Positions 47,012 to 57,312 are shown, counted from the stretch's first letter. The stretch: DNA of 64,000 bases from Maribacter litoralis (GCF_003075045.1 NZ_QCZD01000003.1:434001-498000), one strand, 5' to 3'. A program made the numbers and translations. The notes: generated from the sequence alone by a model not told the origin.

Positions 47012-48628
47012 ATGAGCAGAAAAATTTTAGGTTTTATATTTGTTTTCATTATCATATTGGTATCATACCAATGTGCACAGCGCGGAAACCCAACCGGCGG
47101 ACCAAAAGATGTTACCCCACCTGAACTAACAAGGGCAGAACCGCCTAATATGACTACCAATTTTAAAGGTCAAAAAATTCGACTTTATTTCAATGAACTG
47201 GTGAAACTAAATGATATACAAAAACAACTTATTATATCTCCTCCGTTAAAAAATTCGCCAGTGCTTTCCCCTATTGGTAATGCCAATAAATATGTAGAAA
47301 TCACCATTAAGGATACTTTAGAACCAAACACCACCTATACCCTGAATTTTGGACAAGGTATTGTGGATAATAACGAAGAAAACCCGAAATCTTTCTTTAC
47401 ATATGTTTTCTCCACCGGAGACTATATAGATTCGTTAGAGCTTAAAGGGGTAGTAAAAGATGCTTTCAACAAAAAAGCAGACGATTTTATCAGTGTAATG
47501 CTATATAAAATTGACACTAGTTATACCGATTCTACTATTTACAAAAGCCCCCCAAACTATATTACCAATACGCTTGATAGTGCCGTAATTTTTAATCTTA
47601 AAAATTTAAAGGAAGGAAAATATGCCTTATTCGGGGTAAAGGATGTGGCAAACAACAATGTATTTGACCAAAAAACAGATAAAATAGCCTTTGTAAGAGA
47701 CACGATTAATTTACCCACAGATTCAATTTATTTATTGACTCTCTTTAAGGAAATTCCCGACTATAGTGTTGCCGTACCAAGTATGGAAGCCAGTAATAAA
47801 ATTAGTTTTGGTTATTACGGTGAAGGTTCTGACATCGTTATCAACACGCTAACAGAAATACCGGATACAGTTAGAACAAAAATAACCAAGGATAGGGAGA
47901 AAGACACCTTAAATTTTTGGTTTACGCCTTATGAGATGGATTCGTTAATGTTTACACTTACCAATGAAAAATTAAAAGTACAAGATACTTTTAAAGTAAA
48001 AAGTAGAAAGGTAGCATTCGATTCTTTGAAAATTTCAATGAGTCAAAACGGCAATATTGAATTTGACCAACCTATTAACCTCTTAAGCAATACACCATTA
48101 GTAAGTTTTGATAGTACCAAAATAAAATTAATGGATAAAGATTCTATAGAAATAGCCTATAAAGTAAAACTAGACACCTTAGAAAGCTTATTGAATTTTG
48201 ACTTTAAAATAGACCCTGATCAAAGTTATAGAATGGAATTGATACCAGGGGCAGTAACCGATTTTTTTGAAACCACAAATGACTCGGTTGCATTTTCCTT
48301 TAAAACAAAGGGGCTTGCAGATTATGGAAACTTAACCCTTAATCTAAACGGCAATTCTATAGTTTACCCTATAATTGTTCAGCTCACCAATGAAAAAGGA
48401 GAGTTACAACGTGAAATTTATTCTACAGAACTACAAGAATATCATTTTGACAACCTTAATCCCGGTAAATATCAAGCGCGTGTTATTTATGATATGAACG
48501 GAAATGGAAAGTGGGATACTGGTAGCTTATTGAAAAAAAGACAACCGGAAAAAATAAGCTATTATCCTAATTTAATAGAACTAAGGGCAAATTGGGAAAA
48601 AATTGAAACCTTTAATTTAATAGAGTAA
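47012..48628 (+). CDS. Ig-like domain lipoprotein
   Basis: A 538-residue exported lipoprotein. Starting at ATG 47012 (MSRKILGFIFVFIIILVSYQC) gives a clean signal with the lipobox Cys at 21; a TTG 21 nt upstream adds an unlikely extension and is rejected. The mature protein starts AQRGNPTGGPKDVTPPELTRAEPPN, which is a family signature of Bacteroidota SbsA-type Ig-like proteins. A long series of beta domains follows (FNELVKLNDIQKQLIISPPL, TYTLNFGQGIVDNNE). It is 45 nt after comF. Its function is unknown; surface or envelope attachment is likely. Its end overlaps the end of the nitrilase gene by 17 nt. Confidence 0.82.
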   Translation: MSRKILGFIFVFIIILVSYQCAQRGNPTGGPKDVTPPELTRAEPPNMTTNFKGQKIRLYFNELVKLNDIQKQLIISPPLKNSPVLSPIGNANKYVEITIKDTLEPNTTYTLNFGQGIVDNNEENPKSFFTYVFSTGDYIDSLELKGVVKDAFNKKADDFISVMLYKIDTSYTDSTIYKSPPNYITNTLDSAVIFNLKNLKEGKYALFGVKDVANNNVFDQKTDKIAFVRDTINLPTDSIYLLTLFKEIPDYSVAVPSMEASNKISFGYYGEGSDIVINTLTEIPDTVRTKITKDREKDTLNFWFTPYEMDSLMFTLTNEKLKVQDTFKVKSRKVAFDSLKISMSQNGNIEFDQPINLLSNTPLVSFDSTKIKLMDKDSIEIAYKVKLDTLESLLNFDFKIDPDQSYRMELIPGAVTDFFETTNDSVAFSFKTKGLADYGNLTLNLNGNSIVYPIIVQLTNEKGELQREIYSTELQEYHFDNLNPGKYQARVIYDMNGNGKWDTGSLLKKRQPEKISYYPNLIELRANWEKIETFNLIE

Positions 48629-49397
48629 ACTGATCCCTATCGTCTAAAAATCTTAGGTTATTTCTTATTTTATCCACCTCAGACTTATCAACTTTTACAA
48701 TTATGATTTCCTCTTTTTCAGAAAATGATTTAAGCTCACCTAAAGGGTTGTAAACACTGGAATGACCAGGATAGTGATGTCCAACAGCATCAGTACCGAT
48801 ACGGTTTACACCAATACAGTATACCATATTTTCAATAGCTCTTGCCTTTAACAGACCATCCCAAGCAGCAATTCTTTTTGCTGGCCAATTAGCCGTGTAT
48901 AACAAAATATCAAAATTTTCGGTATTTCTGCTCCAAACAGGAAAACGAAGATCATAACATATTAAAGGGCAAATTAAAAAACCTTTATACTCAACCACCA
49001 ACCTATCTGTACCTGCCGAATACTTTTCATTTTCACCTGCCAATGTAAAAGTGTGTCTCTTATCATACGTTAAATAATCACCCTCTGGTTTAACAAAGAA
49101 AAGCCGGTTATAATGGCTGCCATTTTCTTTAAATACAATGCTACCGACAATGGCACTATTTTTTAAAGTTGCCATTTCCTGCATCCAACGTAAAGTAATT
49201 TCACCTTCTTCCTTTTCAATATTATCTGGAGACATGGTAAAGCCCGTTGAAAACATTTCAGGCAGTACTATGATATCGACATCTTCGGCAATCTGCTCAA
49301 ATTTATTACTGAACACCTGCCTATTGGCACCTGGGTTTTCCCAATGCAGCAATGATTGTACCATTGCTATTTTTAAACTATCACCTGTACTTTCCAT
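48612..49397 (-). CDS. Carbon-nitrogen hydrolase (omega-amidase/nitrilase family)
   Basis: A 261-residue amidohydrolase of the nitrilase superfamily, probably like the YafV/omega-amidases that remove ammonia from alpha-keto acid amides. The catalytic triad is E47 (VLPEMFSTGF), K113 (YDKRHTF) and C147 (LICYDLRFP). The WNRNTE-like segment (FPVWSRNTENFDI) and VGVNRIGTDAVGHHYPGHS also fit. All catalytic residues are intact. The substrate is not readable from the sequence. It overlaps the end of the Ig-like lipoprotein gene on the other strand by 17 nt. Confidence 0.9.
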   Translation of the reverse strand: MESTGDSLKIAMVQSLLHWENPGANRQVFSNKFEQIAEDVDIIVLPEMFSTGFTMSPDNIEKEEGEITLRWMQEMATLKNSAIVGSIVFKENGSHYNRLFFVKPEGDYLTYDKRHTFTLAGENEKYSAGTDRLVVEYKGFLICPLICYDLRFPVWSRNTENFDILLYTANWPAKRIAAWDGLLKARAIENMVYCIGVNRIGTDAVGHHYPGHSSVYNPLGELKSFSEKEEIIIVKVDKSEVDKIRNNLRFLDDRDQFTLLN

Positions 49398-49400
49398 ACC

Positions 49401-49865
49401 TTATTCCAGCAAGTTCACAAAAGCGGTCAACCCCTGTGTTTTAGCATGATCCAGAGCAGTATTACCTCTATTGTCCTTAATGGTTTTATCTGCACCATTG
49501 GCAATTAAAAGCTTAGCAATTTCTAACCTGTTGAACTGTGCGGCATAAATAAGGCATGTTGCCCCCATTGCATTGCGTCCGTTCACTTCTGCTTTCTTCT
49601 CAATTAACAATCTTGCTATGTCTGTAAATCCCTTAAAACAGACTCCCATTAAAGCTGTATTGCCAGAAGCATCTACTGCATCTATTTTTGCACCTCTATC
49701 TAGCAGTAATTCAGCAATTTCCATTTCATCGTAATAAGTTGCCAATATTAATGGCGTAGAACCTCTTGTATCCTTACTATTTACAAGTACAGGGTTCTTG
49801 TCTAACATTGACTTTACTTCGACAAGACTACCTTCTCTTATGGATTTAAAAAAAAACTCGTTCAT
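49401..49865 (-). CDS. Ankyrin-repeat protein
   Basis: A 154-residue soluble protein of about four ankyrin repeats. The pattern is clear in DTRGSTPLILATYYDEMEIAELLLDRGAKIDAVD, SGNTALMGVCFKGFTDIARLLIEKKAEVN and so on. There is no signal peptide, so it acts in the cytoplasm. It is likely a protein-binding module. It is placed 3 nt upstream of the nitrilase on the same strand, so the two are probably co-transcribed; no partner is known. Confidence 0.88.
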   Translation of the reverse strand: MNEFFFKSIREGSLVEVKSMLDKNPVLVNSKDTRGSTPLILATYYDEMEIAELLLDRGAKIDAVDASGNTALMGVCFKGFTDIARLLIEKKAEVNGRNAMGATCLIYAAQFNRLEIAKLLIANGADKTIKDNRGNTALDHAKTQGLTAFVNLLE

Positions 49866-50000
49866 AAAATTGAATTTTTAAATATCTTATTAATTAATCA
49901 CATTGTTAGTATACTAATTTTTGAAGTATTTTCTTACTGAGCAACTATTTTTTCCTACTTAAAATGGAAATATGTACCTTTAAAACTAAATTTATATACT

Positions 50001-52196
50001 TTGAAAACATTAGCCGTTGACTTTCTTGTAAAAGAGTCCCCCAATGCAATTGCTATCGTGGATACTAAGTTAAACTATATTAGCTACTCTAACCAATGGC
50101 TAAGTAATTTTAGTTTCCATGAAACAGATATATCCAACAAAAATATTTTTGATGTCACTATAGACACTCCAGAACCTTTTAAAGATGCAATAAAAAATGC
50201 TTTAAATGGAGATGAGCACATCAATGATGATGAAAAATTTGTTTTACCTAACGGCGATGTTAAATGGTTTAAATGGAAAATTACACCTATTAAGAATGAA
50301 TTAAACGAAACTGACCGTATCATTATTTTTCTAGATGACATTACGGTTTATAAAAAGGAAATAGAATTATTACATAAAGCAGAAGAGGTTGCCAGAATCG
50401 GTTGTTGGGAACTTGACCTTAAAAGTGGACAAGTGTATTGGACCAAAACTACCAAAGATATACATGAAGTAAGTGAAGATTTTGAACCTAACTTGGAAGA
50501 AGGTATCAACTTTTACAAAAAAGGAGCCCATAGAGAGAATATCACCAATTTAGTAAGCACGGCCATAGCTGAAGGCAAACCTTTTGACACAGAACTCATC
50601 ATTATTACGGCCACTGGAAAAGAAGTTTGGGTATGCGCAAAAGGGGAAGTAGAAATGCTCAATGGAAAAGCCGCTAAACTAGTTGGTACATTTCAAGATA
50701 TTGATCAGCGTAAACAAATAGAAATAGCGCATGAAGAAATATCTGAACGACTTAAAATTACGACAGAAACTGCTCAAATAGGAACCTGGGATTATGATGT
50801 AATTGACAATAGTTTACACTGGGATAATGAAATGTACCGCATTTTTGATGTTGGTGAGAAAGAATTTTCGGGGGCATTTGAGGCTTGGTCAAACACTATT
50901 CACCCAGATGATAAAACTAGAATTTTACTATCTACAAAAAAAGCGCTTGAAGGTAAAAAAGACTTTGATGAAGAATTTAGAATCAAACTTAAAGATGGCA
51001 CGGTAAGATACATAAAAGGCTTATCTAAAACCATAAAAGATATTAAAGGAAAGCCGATTAAAATGACCGGTGCAAATTGGGACATATCAGAGCTTAGGAG
51101 TGCTGAATTAAAACTTGCCAGAAGTACTAAGTCATTTTCAGAAACTTTTGAGCATGCTGCAATTGGTATGGCTTTGGTTGGCCCAGATCTTAGATGGTTA
51201 AAAGTAAATAAAAGTTTATCGTATAGCTTGGGATACTCTGAAAGTGAGCTTCTAAATATGAAAGCCACCGATATTACACATCCAGAAGATTTGACCGACA
51301 GCCAATTGTTCAAAACCAAAGTTTTTAATGGATCCAATAAGAATCTGCACATACAAAAAAGATATTTTCACAAAAACGGAAATATAGTACACGCCATTAT
51401 AGGTGTTACACCTGTTTTTGATTATGATGATAAGCCAAGTCATGCCATAGTTCAATTTTTAGATATTACAAGCAGAATTGAATCGCAAAAAAAACTTGAA
51501 GCCCTTGTTGAAGTTACCAAAAGCCAAAACGAAAGTCTTACCAATTTTGCCCATATCGTTTCACACAATTTAAGGTCACATTCAACAAATATGACGATGC
51601 TGACCAAGTTCTTAAACGAGGAAGAAGATGAAGAAGAGCGTAAAAACTTGAATAGAATGATTACCAGTGCCACAGAAAGCCTATCTGAAACCATTGCACA
51701 TTTAAACGACGTGGTACAGGTGAAGACCGGGGCACTTGAAAAATTACAAAGCATTAGCGTTCTCAATACCATTAACCAAATTACAAAAAGCATAAACGGC
51801 ATACTTGAAGAACATAGTGCTATATTAAAAATAGATGTTTCAAAGACCCATTTTGTAAATGCCGTGCCTGCCTACCTAGAAAGTATATTTTTAAACATTC
51901 TTACAAATGCTCTTAAATATAGGTCTGTAGAACGCACACCGGTTATTGAAATTAAATCAAGAACTAAAAAAGACAAAGTACTTATTACCTTTACCGATAA
52001 CGGTCAAGGAATAGATTTAAATAGACATGGAGATAAAATTTTTGGTATGTACAAAACCTTTCACAAGCATAAAGATGCAAAAGGAATAGGTTTATTCATT
52101 ACCAAAAATCAAATTGAATCTATGAACGGAACAATAAATACTGAAAGTGTTGTAGACAAAGGTACAACCATGTTCATTGAACTAAACCAAGGTTAA
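50001..52196 (+). CDS. PAS-domain sensor histidine kinase, complete
   Basis: A 731-residue cytoplasmic kinase. Four PAS-type domains are seen at about 12-125, 130-240, 250-370 and 375-500, each a sensor module. The DHp domain has the phospho-His H522 in SHNLRSHSTNM. The HATPase domain has the N box at FLNILTNALKY (N632, N636), G1 DNGQG (666-670) and G2 KGIGL (694-698). No membrane span or signal is present. The start is a TTG at 50001 that gives the usual PAS N-terminus. A response regulator follows 12 nt later. Confidence 0.9.
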   Translation: MKTLAVDFLVKESPNAIAIVDTKLNYISYSNQWLSNFSFHETDISNKNIFDVTIDTPEPFKDAIKNALNGDEHINDDEKFVLPNGDVKWFKWKITPIKNELNETDRIIIFLDDITVYKKEIELLHKAEEVARIGCWELDLKSGQVYWTKTTKDIHEVSEDFEPNLEEGINFYKKGAHRENITNLVSTAIAEGKPFDTELIIITATGKEVWVCAKGEVEMLNGKAAKLVGTFQDIDQRKQIEIAHEEISERLKITTETAQIGTWDYDVIDNSLHWDNEMYRIFDVGEKEFSGAFEAWSNTIHPDDKTRILLSTKKALEGKKDFDEEFRIKLKDGTVRYIKGLSKTIKDIKGKPIKMTGANWDISELRSAELKLARSTKSFSETFEHAAIGMALVGPDLRWLKVNKSLSYSLGYSESELLNMKATDITHPEDLTDSQLFKTKVFNGSNKNLHIQKRYFHKNGNIVHAIIGVTPVFDYDDKPSHAIVQFLDITSRIESQKKLEALVEVTKSQNESLTNFAHIVSHNLRSHSTNMTMLTKFLNEEEDEEERKNLNRMITSATESLSETIAHLNDVVQVKTGALEKLQSISVLNTINQITKSINGILEEHSAILKIDVSKTHFVNAVPAYLESIFLNILTNALKYRSVERTPVIEIKSRTKKDKVLITFTDNGQGIDLNRHGDKIFGMYKTFHKHKDAKGIGLFITKNQIESMNGTINTESVVDKGTTMFIELNQG

Positions 52197-52208
52197 TTAT
52201 TACAAACT

Positions 52209-52616
52209 ATGAAGAAAGTTGATATTTGCTGTATTATAGATGATGATCCAATATTCGTTTACGGCACCAAAAGAATTATAAAAGAAGTTGATTTTGCAAA
52301 TACCGTTATGGTATACTCTAATGGCCAAGATGCCCTTGACGGTTTAATGAAGATATCATTAACAGATGAACCTCTGCCAGATGTTATATTCTTAGACTTG
52401 AATATGCCCGTTTTAAATGGCTGGGAATTTTTAGATGAGTTTAAAAACTGTAAAAGTAAAAAATCAAGAAAAATAGTTATTTACATTATTAGCTCATCGG
52501 TAGATCCGAGAGATCTTGAACGTGTTAAAGACTACGAGCAAGTAGATACATACATATTAAAACCTATTACCCCAGATGATCTTTCTAAAATTCTAGGAGC
52601 TACGGTTGAGAGTTAG
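52209..52616 (+). CDS. Single-domain response regulator, partner of the PAS kinase
   Basis: A 135-residue receiver domain without output domain. The acidic triplet is D11-D12-D13, the phospho-site is D63 in FLDLNMPVLNGWEF, and the Lys is in YILKPITP. It lies 12 nt after the PAS kinase, on the same transcript, so it is the probable target. It is closely related to the next regulator (SNGQDALDGL versus SEGQEAIDGL). Confidence 0.94.
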   Translation: MKKVDICCIIDDDPIFVYGTKRIIKEVDFANTVMVYSNGQDALDGLMKISLTDEPLPDVIFLDLNMPVLNGWEFLDEFKNCKSKKSRKIVIYIISSSVDPRDLERVKDYEQVDTYILKPITPDDLSKILGATVES

Positions 52617-52742
52617 ATAATATTGGTTATTTTAACCACCCATAATTGTTGATAAGTTAGATGAACTTTGATTTACCATAAGGAAAATCAATCTAAATAT
52701 TTATATAACTTAGTCATTAGCAATATTTTATATTTAAAAACC

Positions 52743-52761
52743 TAAATCTAATTTAGATTTA
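52743..52761. repeat. Perfect 19-bp palindrome upstream of a response regulator
   Basis: TAAATCTAA and TTAGATTTA are reverse complements around one central T, 18 nt before the start of the third response regulator. It may be an operator or a 5' hairpin; the A/T richness lowers its weight. Confidence 0.4.
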
Positions 52762-52778
52762 TTATTGAACAATTTTAA

Positions 52779-53180
52779 ATGAGCATATTCTCTAGTTGTT
52801 GTATCATTGATGACGATGAATTTTTCTCGGTAAGTACAAAGACCACTCTTAAACACTATGATTTCTGTGATAATATTTTGTATTACTCAGAAGGTCAAGA
52901 AGCAATTGATGGTCTAGTAGGTTTACTTGTGGAAAATATTACCTTACCAGATGTAATATTTCTAGATTTAAATATGCCCAACAGAGATGGCTGGTCATTT
53001 TTAGAAGAATTTGAAGCGCTACCCATAGACAAAATTGGTCATATTCAAATTTATATTACCAGTTCTTTCATAAGCCCAAGCTTTATGGAAAAAGCTAAAA
53101 AATATAAATTGGTAAAAGATTACCTTGTTAAGCCATTAACAGAAGATGCTATTAAAAAAATAATTGCTTCTAAGGAATAA
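52779..53180 (+). CDS. Single-domain response regulator, second copy
   Basis: A 133-residue receiver domain. The acidic pocket is D11-D12-D13, the phospho-site is D63 in FLDLNMPNRDGWSF, and the Lys is in DYLVKPLT. It is clearly a paralogue of the preceding regulator and lies 162 nt behind it with its own leader, so it is probably expressed independently. It may be a second target or phosphate sink of the same kinase. Confidence 0.93.
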   Translation: MSIFSSCCIIDDDEFFSVSTKTTLKHYDFCDNILYYSEGQEAIDGLVGLLVENITLPDVIFLDLNMPNRDGWSFLEEFEALPIDKIGHIQIYITSSFISPSFMEKAKKYKLVKDYLVKPLTEDAIKKIIASKE

Positions 53181-53188
53181 TCTTAAAC

Positions 53189-54556
53189 TTATCTCTCACC
53201 GGGTGTAAAATCCATTGGGGCATTTTTTGGCTCGTTTACAGTACCCATCTCACCGGTATCATTAAATATTTGCCATTCATTTGCATTAAAGATGGCGTTA
53301 CCGTTTATTATTTCCGGTCTTCGTAATGCTCTACCATCTTCAAATTCATGGTTGGTATTACTACCATCTACCCCAACAACCCCAAATATATCTATGATTT
53401 TACCAAAAGGATCAACAAGAACAATATTGTCGTCCCCATTTGAATCTGCAGGTGAATTGGTACCTACCCCAAGGTCTGGAACAATGCCATAGACAATTTC
53501 AAACTCCTCTGTATTCGGTGAAATGACCAATAATCCGTTTGCCTCTATCGTTAATTCAGACAAATCTATTGATGAACTAACTTCTACATTATCATTTGTA
53601 TAACGTTGCAAAGTCCAACCTTTTAAAGACAAGCTATCGCTTGATGCATTATACAGTTCAATAAAACGGGCGCCTGCATTGTTATTAGGGTCTGCAATTT
53701 CAGATATTAAAATAGAGGTAGAAGTAAATTCGTCTATAAAATCTTCGCATCGTTCTTCGTTAAAATCTAAGTCGTTTAGATCTCTAATAATTAGCTGATA
53801 CTCGTTATCATTATACGTTAGAATTCCGGTAGCCATTCCCATTTTTTCGGGAAGCAATTCTGCTTGAAAATCGGCATAACCGCTATTCACTATAGACAAT
53901 TCATTATCATTGCAATCTATCAAAGTACGTATTGTTTCCTCTTCTTCTATAGCAAATGTTTTACCCAGCTCTTCTTCTTTAAATTCAATATTACCTATTT
54001 CAACCAAAGTGCCAATCATGGTTTGATTTATTTCTGATATTGAAGTACTAAGGGGAACAATGCCATCATTCGCTTTGCACGACAGTAAAACATGATCAAA
54101 TACAACATTTTTAGGCAATCTACCAACGCTACGATTTCCAAAAGAAGTAAATACACCGCCAACTTTGTAAACACCATTAGATTCGCCCAAATACATTCCC
54201 TTTAATTTTATAATTATTTGCTGACCAACATTAAAGAACAAATGAGAATCTCTTAATTCTAACTCGATCTGCATTCCATCTGACGGATTACTCGACTCAT
54301 CTTGAAAATATATAGTATTAAAAAAATTACCTTCCTTATCCGATGAAATCACATAACCTTTTATCACCAAATCATCTTGTATTTGAACGGTCTCCCCTTT
54401 GTAGAAATTCTTAAGTTCCGAAATGTCTATAATTTCGAATTCCCCTTCTGAACATATGATTTCTGGAGCATCAAAATTCCTGTTTTTAACACATGACATA
54501 AATACGAGCAAAATGCCCATACCCAATATCCTATAAATAGTATTCTTAATAATCAT
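53189..54556 (-). CDS. Lipoprotein with DUF5689 and lamin-tail domains
   Basis: A 455-residue exported lipoprotein. The signal has its lipobox Cys at about 22 (VFMSCVKNR). A DUF5689 domain covers about 35-240 (ELKNFYKGETVQIQDDLVIKGYVISSDKEGNFF). An LTD (lamin-tail) domain covers about 275-430 (SILISEIADPNNNAGARFIELYNAS, LKGWTLQRYT, FGKIIDIFGVVG). LTD domains often occur with secreted nucleases in Bacteroidota. It is the second gene of a unit with the TonB receptor (14 nt gap) and would be exposed on the cell surface as a partner of it. Confidence 0.86.
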   Translation of the reverse strand: MIIKNTIYRILGMGILLVFMSCVKNRNFDAPEIICSEGEFEIIDISELKNFYKGETVQIQDDLVIKGYVISSDKEGNFFNTIYFQDESSNPSDGMQIELELRDSHLFFNVGQQIIIKLKGMYLGESNGVYKVGGVFTSFGNRSVGRLPKNVVFDHVLLSCKANDGIVPLSTSISEINQTMIGTLVEIGNIEFKEEELGKTFAIEEEETIRTLIDCNDNELSIVNSGYADFQAELLPEKMGMATGILTYNDNEYQLIIRDLNDLDFNEERCEDFIDEFTSTSILISEIADPNNNAGARFIELYNASSDSLSLKGWTLQRYTNDNVEVSSSIDLSELTIEANGLLVISPNTEEFEIVYGIVPDLGVGTNSPADSNGDDNIVLVDPFGKIIDIFGVVGVDGSNTNHEFEDGRALRRPEIINGNAIFNANEWQIFNDTGEMGTVNEPKNAPMDFTPGER

Positions 54557-54570
54557 TTTACTATGCGGTA

Positions 54571-57312
54571 TTAAAAACTAAATGCAAAATTCAGAAAATA
54601 GGACCTTCCAAATCCGTACCAATATTTTGGAGCAAAAGAGAGACTACCACTTAAATTATCTTGCTTTAATTGACCATAATTTCCATTTCTACTTTGCTCG
54701 TAACCCCCAGTTCTAAAAGACGTATCGAAAACATTGTTGACACTTGCAAACACACTTATATATTTTCCCTTTTTAAGCCATGATTTACCGCCAACGATAT
54801 TCAGCAAATAAAAATTATCAAGTGGTTTTTGCTTCAATAGTTTCTCCACATTTTCATCTGTAGCATCAAGAAATGGTAATTGCGTTTCTGGATCAATTAA
54901 AAAACTCTGAGTTCTAGTTATCGTAGAAATGTTAGCATAATTGTTTGCTAAATAATTTGCCGAAGCACTTACCCACCAATATTTAGGATCCCTGTATTCT
55001 ATACCTACCGCAATTGCTTTCTGCGGACCTTGCGCCAATTTATAATCTTTAACTGCAGACTGGCCCAAAAATTTAGCACCAGATATATCTATTAAATCTT
55101 CATTAGCGCCAGCTGTATCAAAATTTATGGTCACAAACGGATTACTAGCATACACATGCTTGGCCACAGAAGCCACTAACGATAATTTTACGGCACTAGA
55201 TAACTGATACTCCAAACCAAGTTCAGTGCCTAAATGTAACTTGTCTAAATCTGTCAACACTTCTTGCACAAAATCTGAACCCACACCAGAATCAACAAAG
55301 AAAAAATTGACATCTGTTAAATTTTGAAAACGAGTAAAAAACCCAGTCAATCTTCCCGTTAGTTTTGGCATCCTCAAATAATAGTTTGCATCTACACTCG
55401 TTATTCTTTCACTTTGAATATTCGGTACTACACTATTGTTCTCTCTAGGATTAATAAATACATTTTGAAGTGTAGGTGCTTTATTAATATATGCCGCATT
55501 AACGGAAACCCAATGCCTTCCTGTAATTGTATATGATGCACCGGTTTTTACCGCCCAATTAGAGAAACTAACTTGTTGACTTTTACCTAACGAATCATCT
55601 GTAAAACGTTCATTCTTAAACATACCTTCTCTTTGGTAGTCGACCATAGTATACCTGCCAGATATAAATGACTTCACCTTATTATAATTTGCACTTAGCT
55701 GCGTAAACATATCGGTTTCATTACCACTCAAATTATAATTGTAATTAAATATGTCACCTTCAATTTTATTTACATCTGATGATACGTCATTTAAAGTTTC
55801 TGAGAACACATCAATATCCTTATGATATTCCGCCCCAAGTAAATCTTTTATTTGGGCATAATTTTTAGAATTCAGCTTTCTATAGGTTGCGCCTAAATCT
55901 AACTGCAAATGACTATTAATTTCTATGTTTGAAGTTAACCTGGCGGTAAGTTGATCGTCTTTGGTGGTATCGTCGTAAAAGACATAAGCAGCTTCACCAT
56001 TTTGACCTATACTGGTATTCGCTTTGTAAATATTTTCCCAATCTAATTGCGGATGGTCTAAAAAACCTTCTTCTGCTTGTATGGCACTTTCAAAATTGGC
56101 TCCAATCGGCGAATTCAGATAGAAACTGGGTAAATAACGATAATATGTAGGGTCTGGGTTTGGAGCATTAAAATAACCTAAGCGGCTTCTTTTATAGATT
56201 CCTGTTTGATACGCCAACCCAGCTTTAATCTGTAGATTTTTAGATTCGTATTGGTAGTTGAGCAAAAACAATGGTTCACGAATATGGCGTTCTCTCGAGT
56301 TTCTTATTTTATCATCTTGAACCCCCCAATACGGATTATACCTATTTCCTTGAATTTCGAAAACTTCCTCAGTAATCGCAGAAGAACGGCCCCTTCTATT
56401 AGATGCTACAATTGCAGTGGCAGACAATGTGCTTTTATCATTCAACAAATACTCTGCAGAACCATAGATAGCGTAAGAATCATATAAAGTACCTTCAATA
56501 TAACCTTGCTTCGCCCATCTTCTTGAGGCAGAAAGTATAAAGGCGAATTTTTCATTGCTAAGCCCAGAGTTATAGGTCGCCATAAGTCTGCCACTATATG
56601 TTCTGTTTGATATAGAGGAAGACAATCTGGTACCGGGTCGCAATCCAGATGGGCGTAGATCAATATTTGTATTACCAAGAATTCCGCCGAAAGTAAAATC
56701 TGATGCAGATAGTCCGTTTGTATATTGCTGATTTCTTATAACATCATTTAAACCTCCCCAATTGTTCCACTGAGGCCTGCCATCATACATTTTGTTCATT
56801 GGCAATCCGTTTAGGTGAACTTCGCCATACTGAGAATCATAACCTCTTACTCTAAAAAATGCTTGCCCAAAATCAAATGCCGCCCTATTTAAGAATATAT
56901 CCTTCGTGGATTGTAACAAAGCCAACGCGTTTGAGTTTACTTCATCATCTAACAGCTCGTCGTCTGTAATGGTGACCAGATTTATAGATTTTTCTATGGT
57001 AATATCACGTTGCAAAAGAACATCACCCAAATCAATATTTTTATCTTCAAGCAAAACAGGAACACGTTTAATACTAAAATCTGACGCAGAAATACGAAGT
57101 ATGTATTCTCCTCTACTTGAAAAGTTCAATATAAAGCCACCAAATTCATCGGTATTAACAACAGCGTTTTCACCTTCAAGAGTTACTTCCGCATTTTCAA
57201 TACTTTCACCTTTCAACCTATCTTTTATGAATCCCTTAATTGATAAATTACCTTGGGCTTGAACGGAAAATATTTTAAATACTAATATTAAAAACAGGGT
57301 ATGCTTAATCAT
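54571..57312 (-). CDS. TonB-dependent receptor of the DUF5689 unit
   Basis: A 913-residue outer-membrane receptor. A signal peptide (ends VQA, about 18) is followed by a CarboxypepD_reg domain (about 20-100: IKGFIKDRLKGESIENAEVTLEGE). A plug follows at about 105-230, with FFRVRGYDSQYGEVHLNGLPMNKMYDG, a motif in the plug of several Bacteroidota receptors. The barrel ends in a Phe (YFLNFAFSF). It is the first gene of a unit with the LTD lipoprotein. The secreted endonuclease-fold gene stands divergently behind it, which suggests nucleic-acid fragments or phosphate as the cargo. Confidence 0.92.
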   Translation of the reverse strand: MIKHTLFLILVFKIFSVQAQGNLSIKGFIKDRLKGESIENAEVTLEGENAVVNTDEFGGFILNFSSRGEYILRISASDFSIKRVPVLLEDKNIDLGDVLLQRDITIEKSINLVTITDDELLDDEVNSNALALLQSTKDIFLNRAAFDFGQAFFRVRGYDSQYGEVHLNGLPMNKMYDGRPQWNNWGGLNDVIRNQQYTNGLSASDFTFGGILGNTNIDLRPSGLRPGTRLSSSISNRTYSGRLMATYNSGLSNEKFAFILSASRRWAKQGYIEGTLYDSYAIYGSAEYLLNDKSTLSATAIVASNRRGRSSAITEEVFEIQGNRYNPYWGVQDDKIRNSRERHIREPLFLLNYQYESKNLQIKAGLAYQTGIYKRSRLGYFNAPNPDPTYYRYLPSFYLNSPIGANFESAIQAEEGFLDHPQLDWENIYKANTSIGQNGEAAYVFYDDTTKDDQLTARLTSNIEINSHLQLDLGATYRKLNSKNYAQIKDLLGAEYHKDIDVFSETLNDVSSDVNKIEGDIFNYNYNLSGNETDMFTQLSANYNKVKSFISGRYTMVDYQREGMFKNERFTDDSLGKSQQVSFSNWAVKTGASYTITGRHWVSVNAAYINKAPTLQNVFINPRENNSVVPNIQSERITSVDANYYLRMPKLTGRLTGFFTRFQNLTDVNFFFVDSGVGSDFVQEVLTDLDKLHLGTELGLEYQLSSAVKLSLVASVAKHVYASNPFVTINFDTAGANEDLIDISGAKFLGQSAVKDYKLAQGPQKAIAVGIEYRDPKYWWVSASANYLANNYANISTITRTQSFLIDPETQLPFLDATDENVEKLLKQKPLDNFYLLNIVGGKSWLKKGKYISVFASVNNVFDTSFRTGGYEQSRNGNYGQLKQDNLSGSLSFAPKYWYGFGRSYFLNFAFSF

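Noticed and set aside
50900..51352. A 150-codon open frame opposite the PAS kinase
   Set aside because: It is antisense to a well-supported kinase and has no protein-like features.
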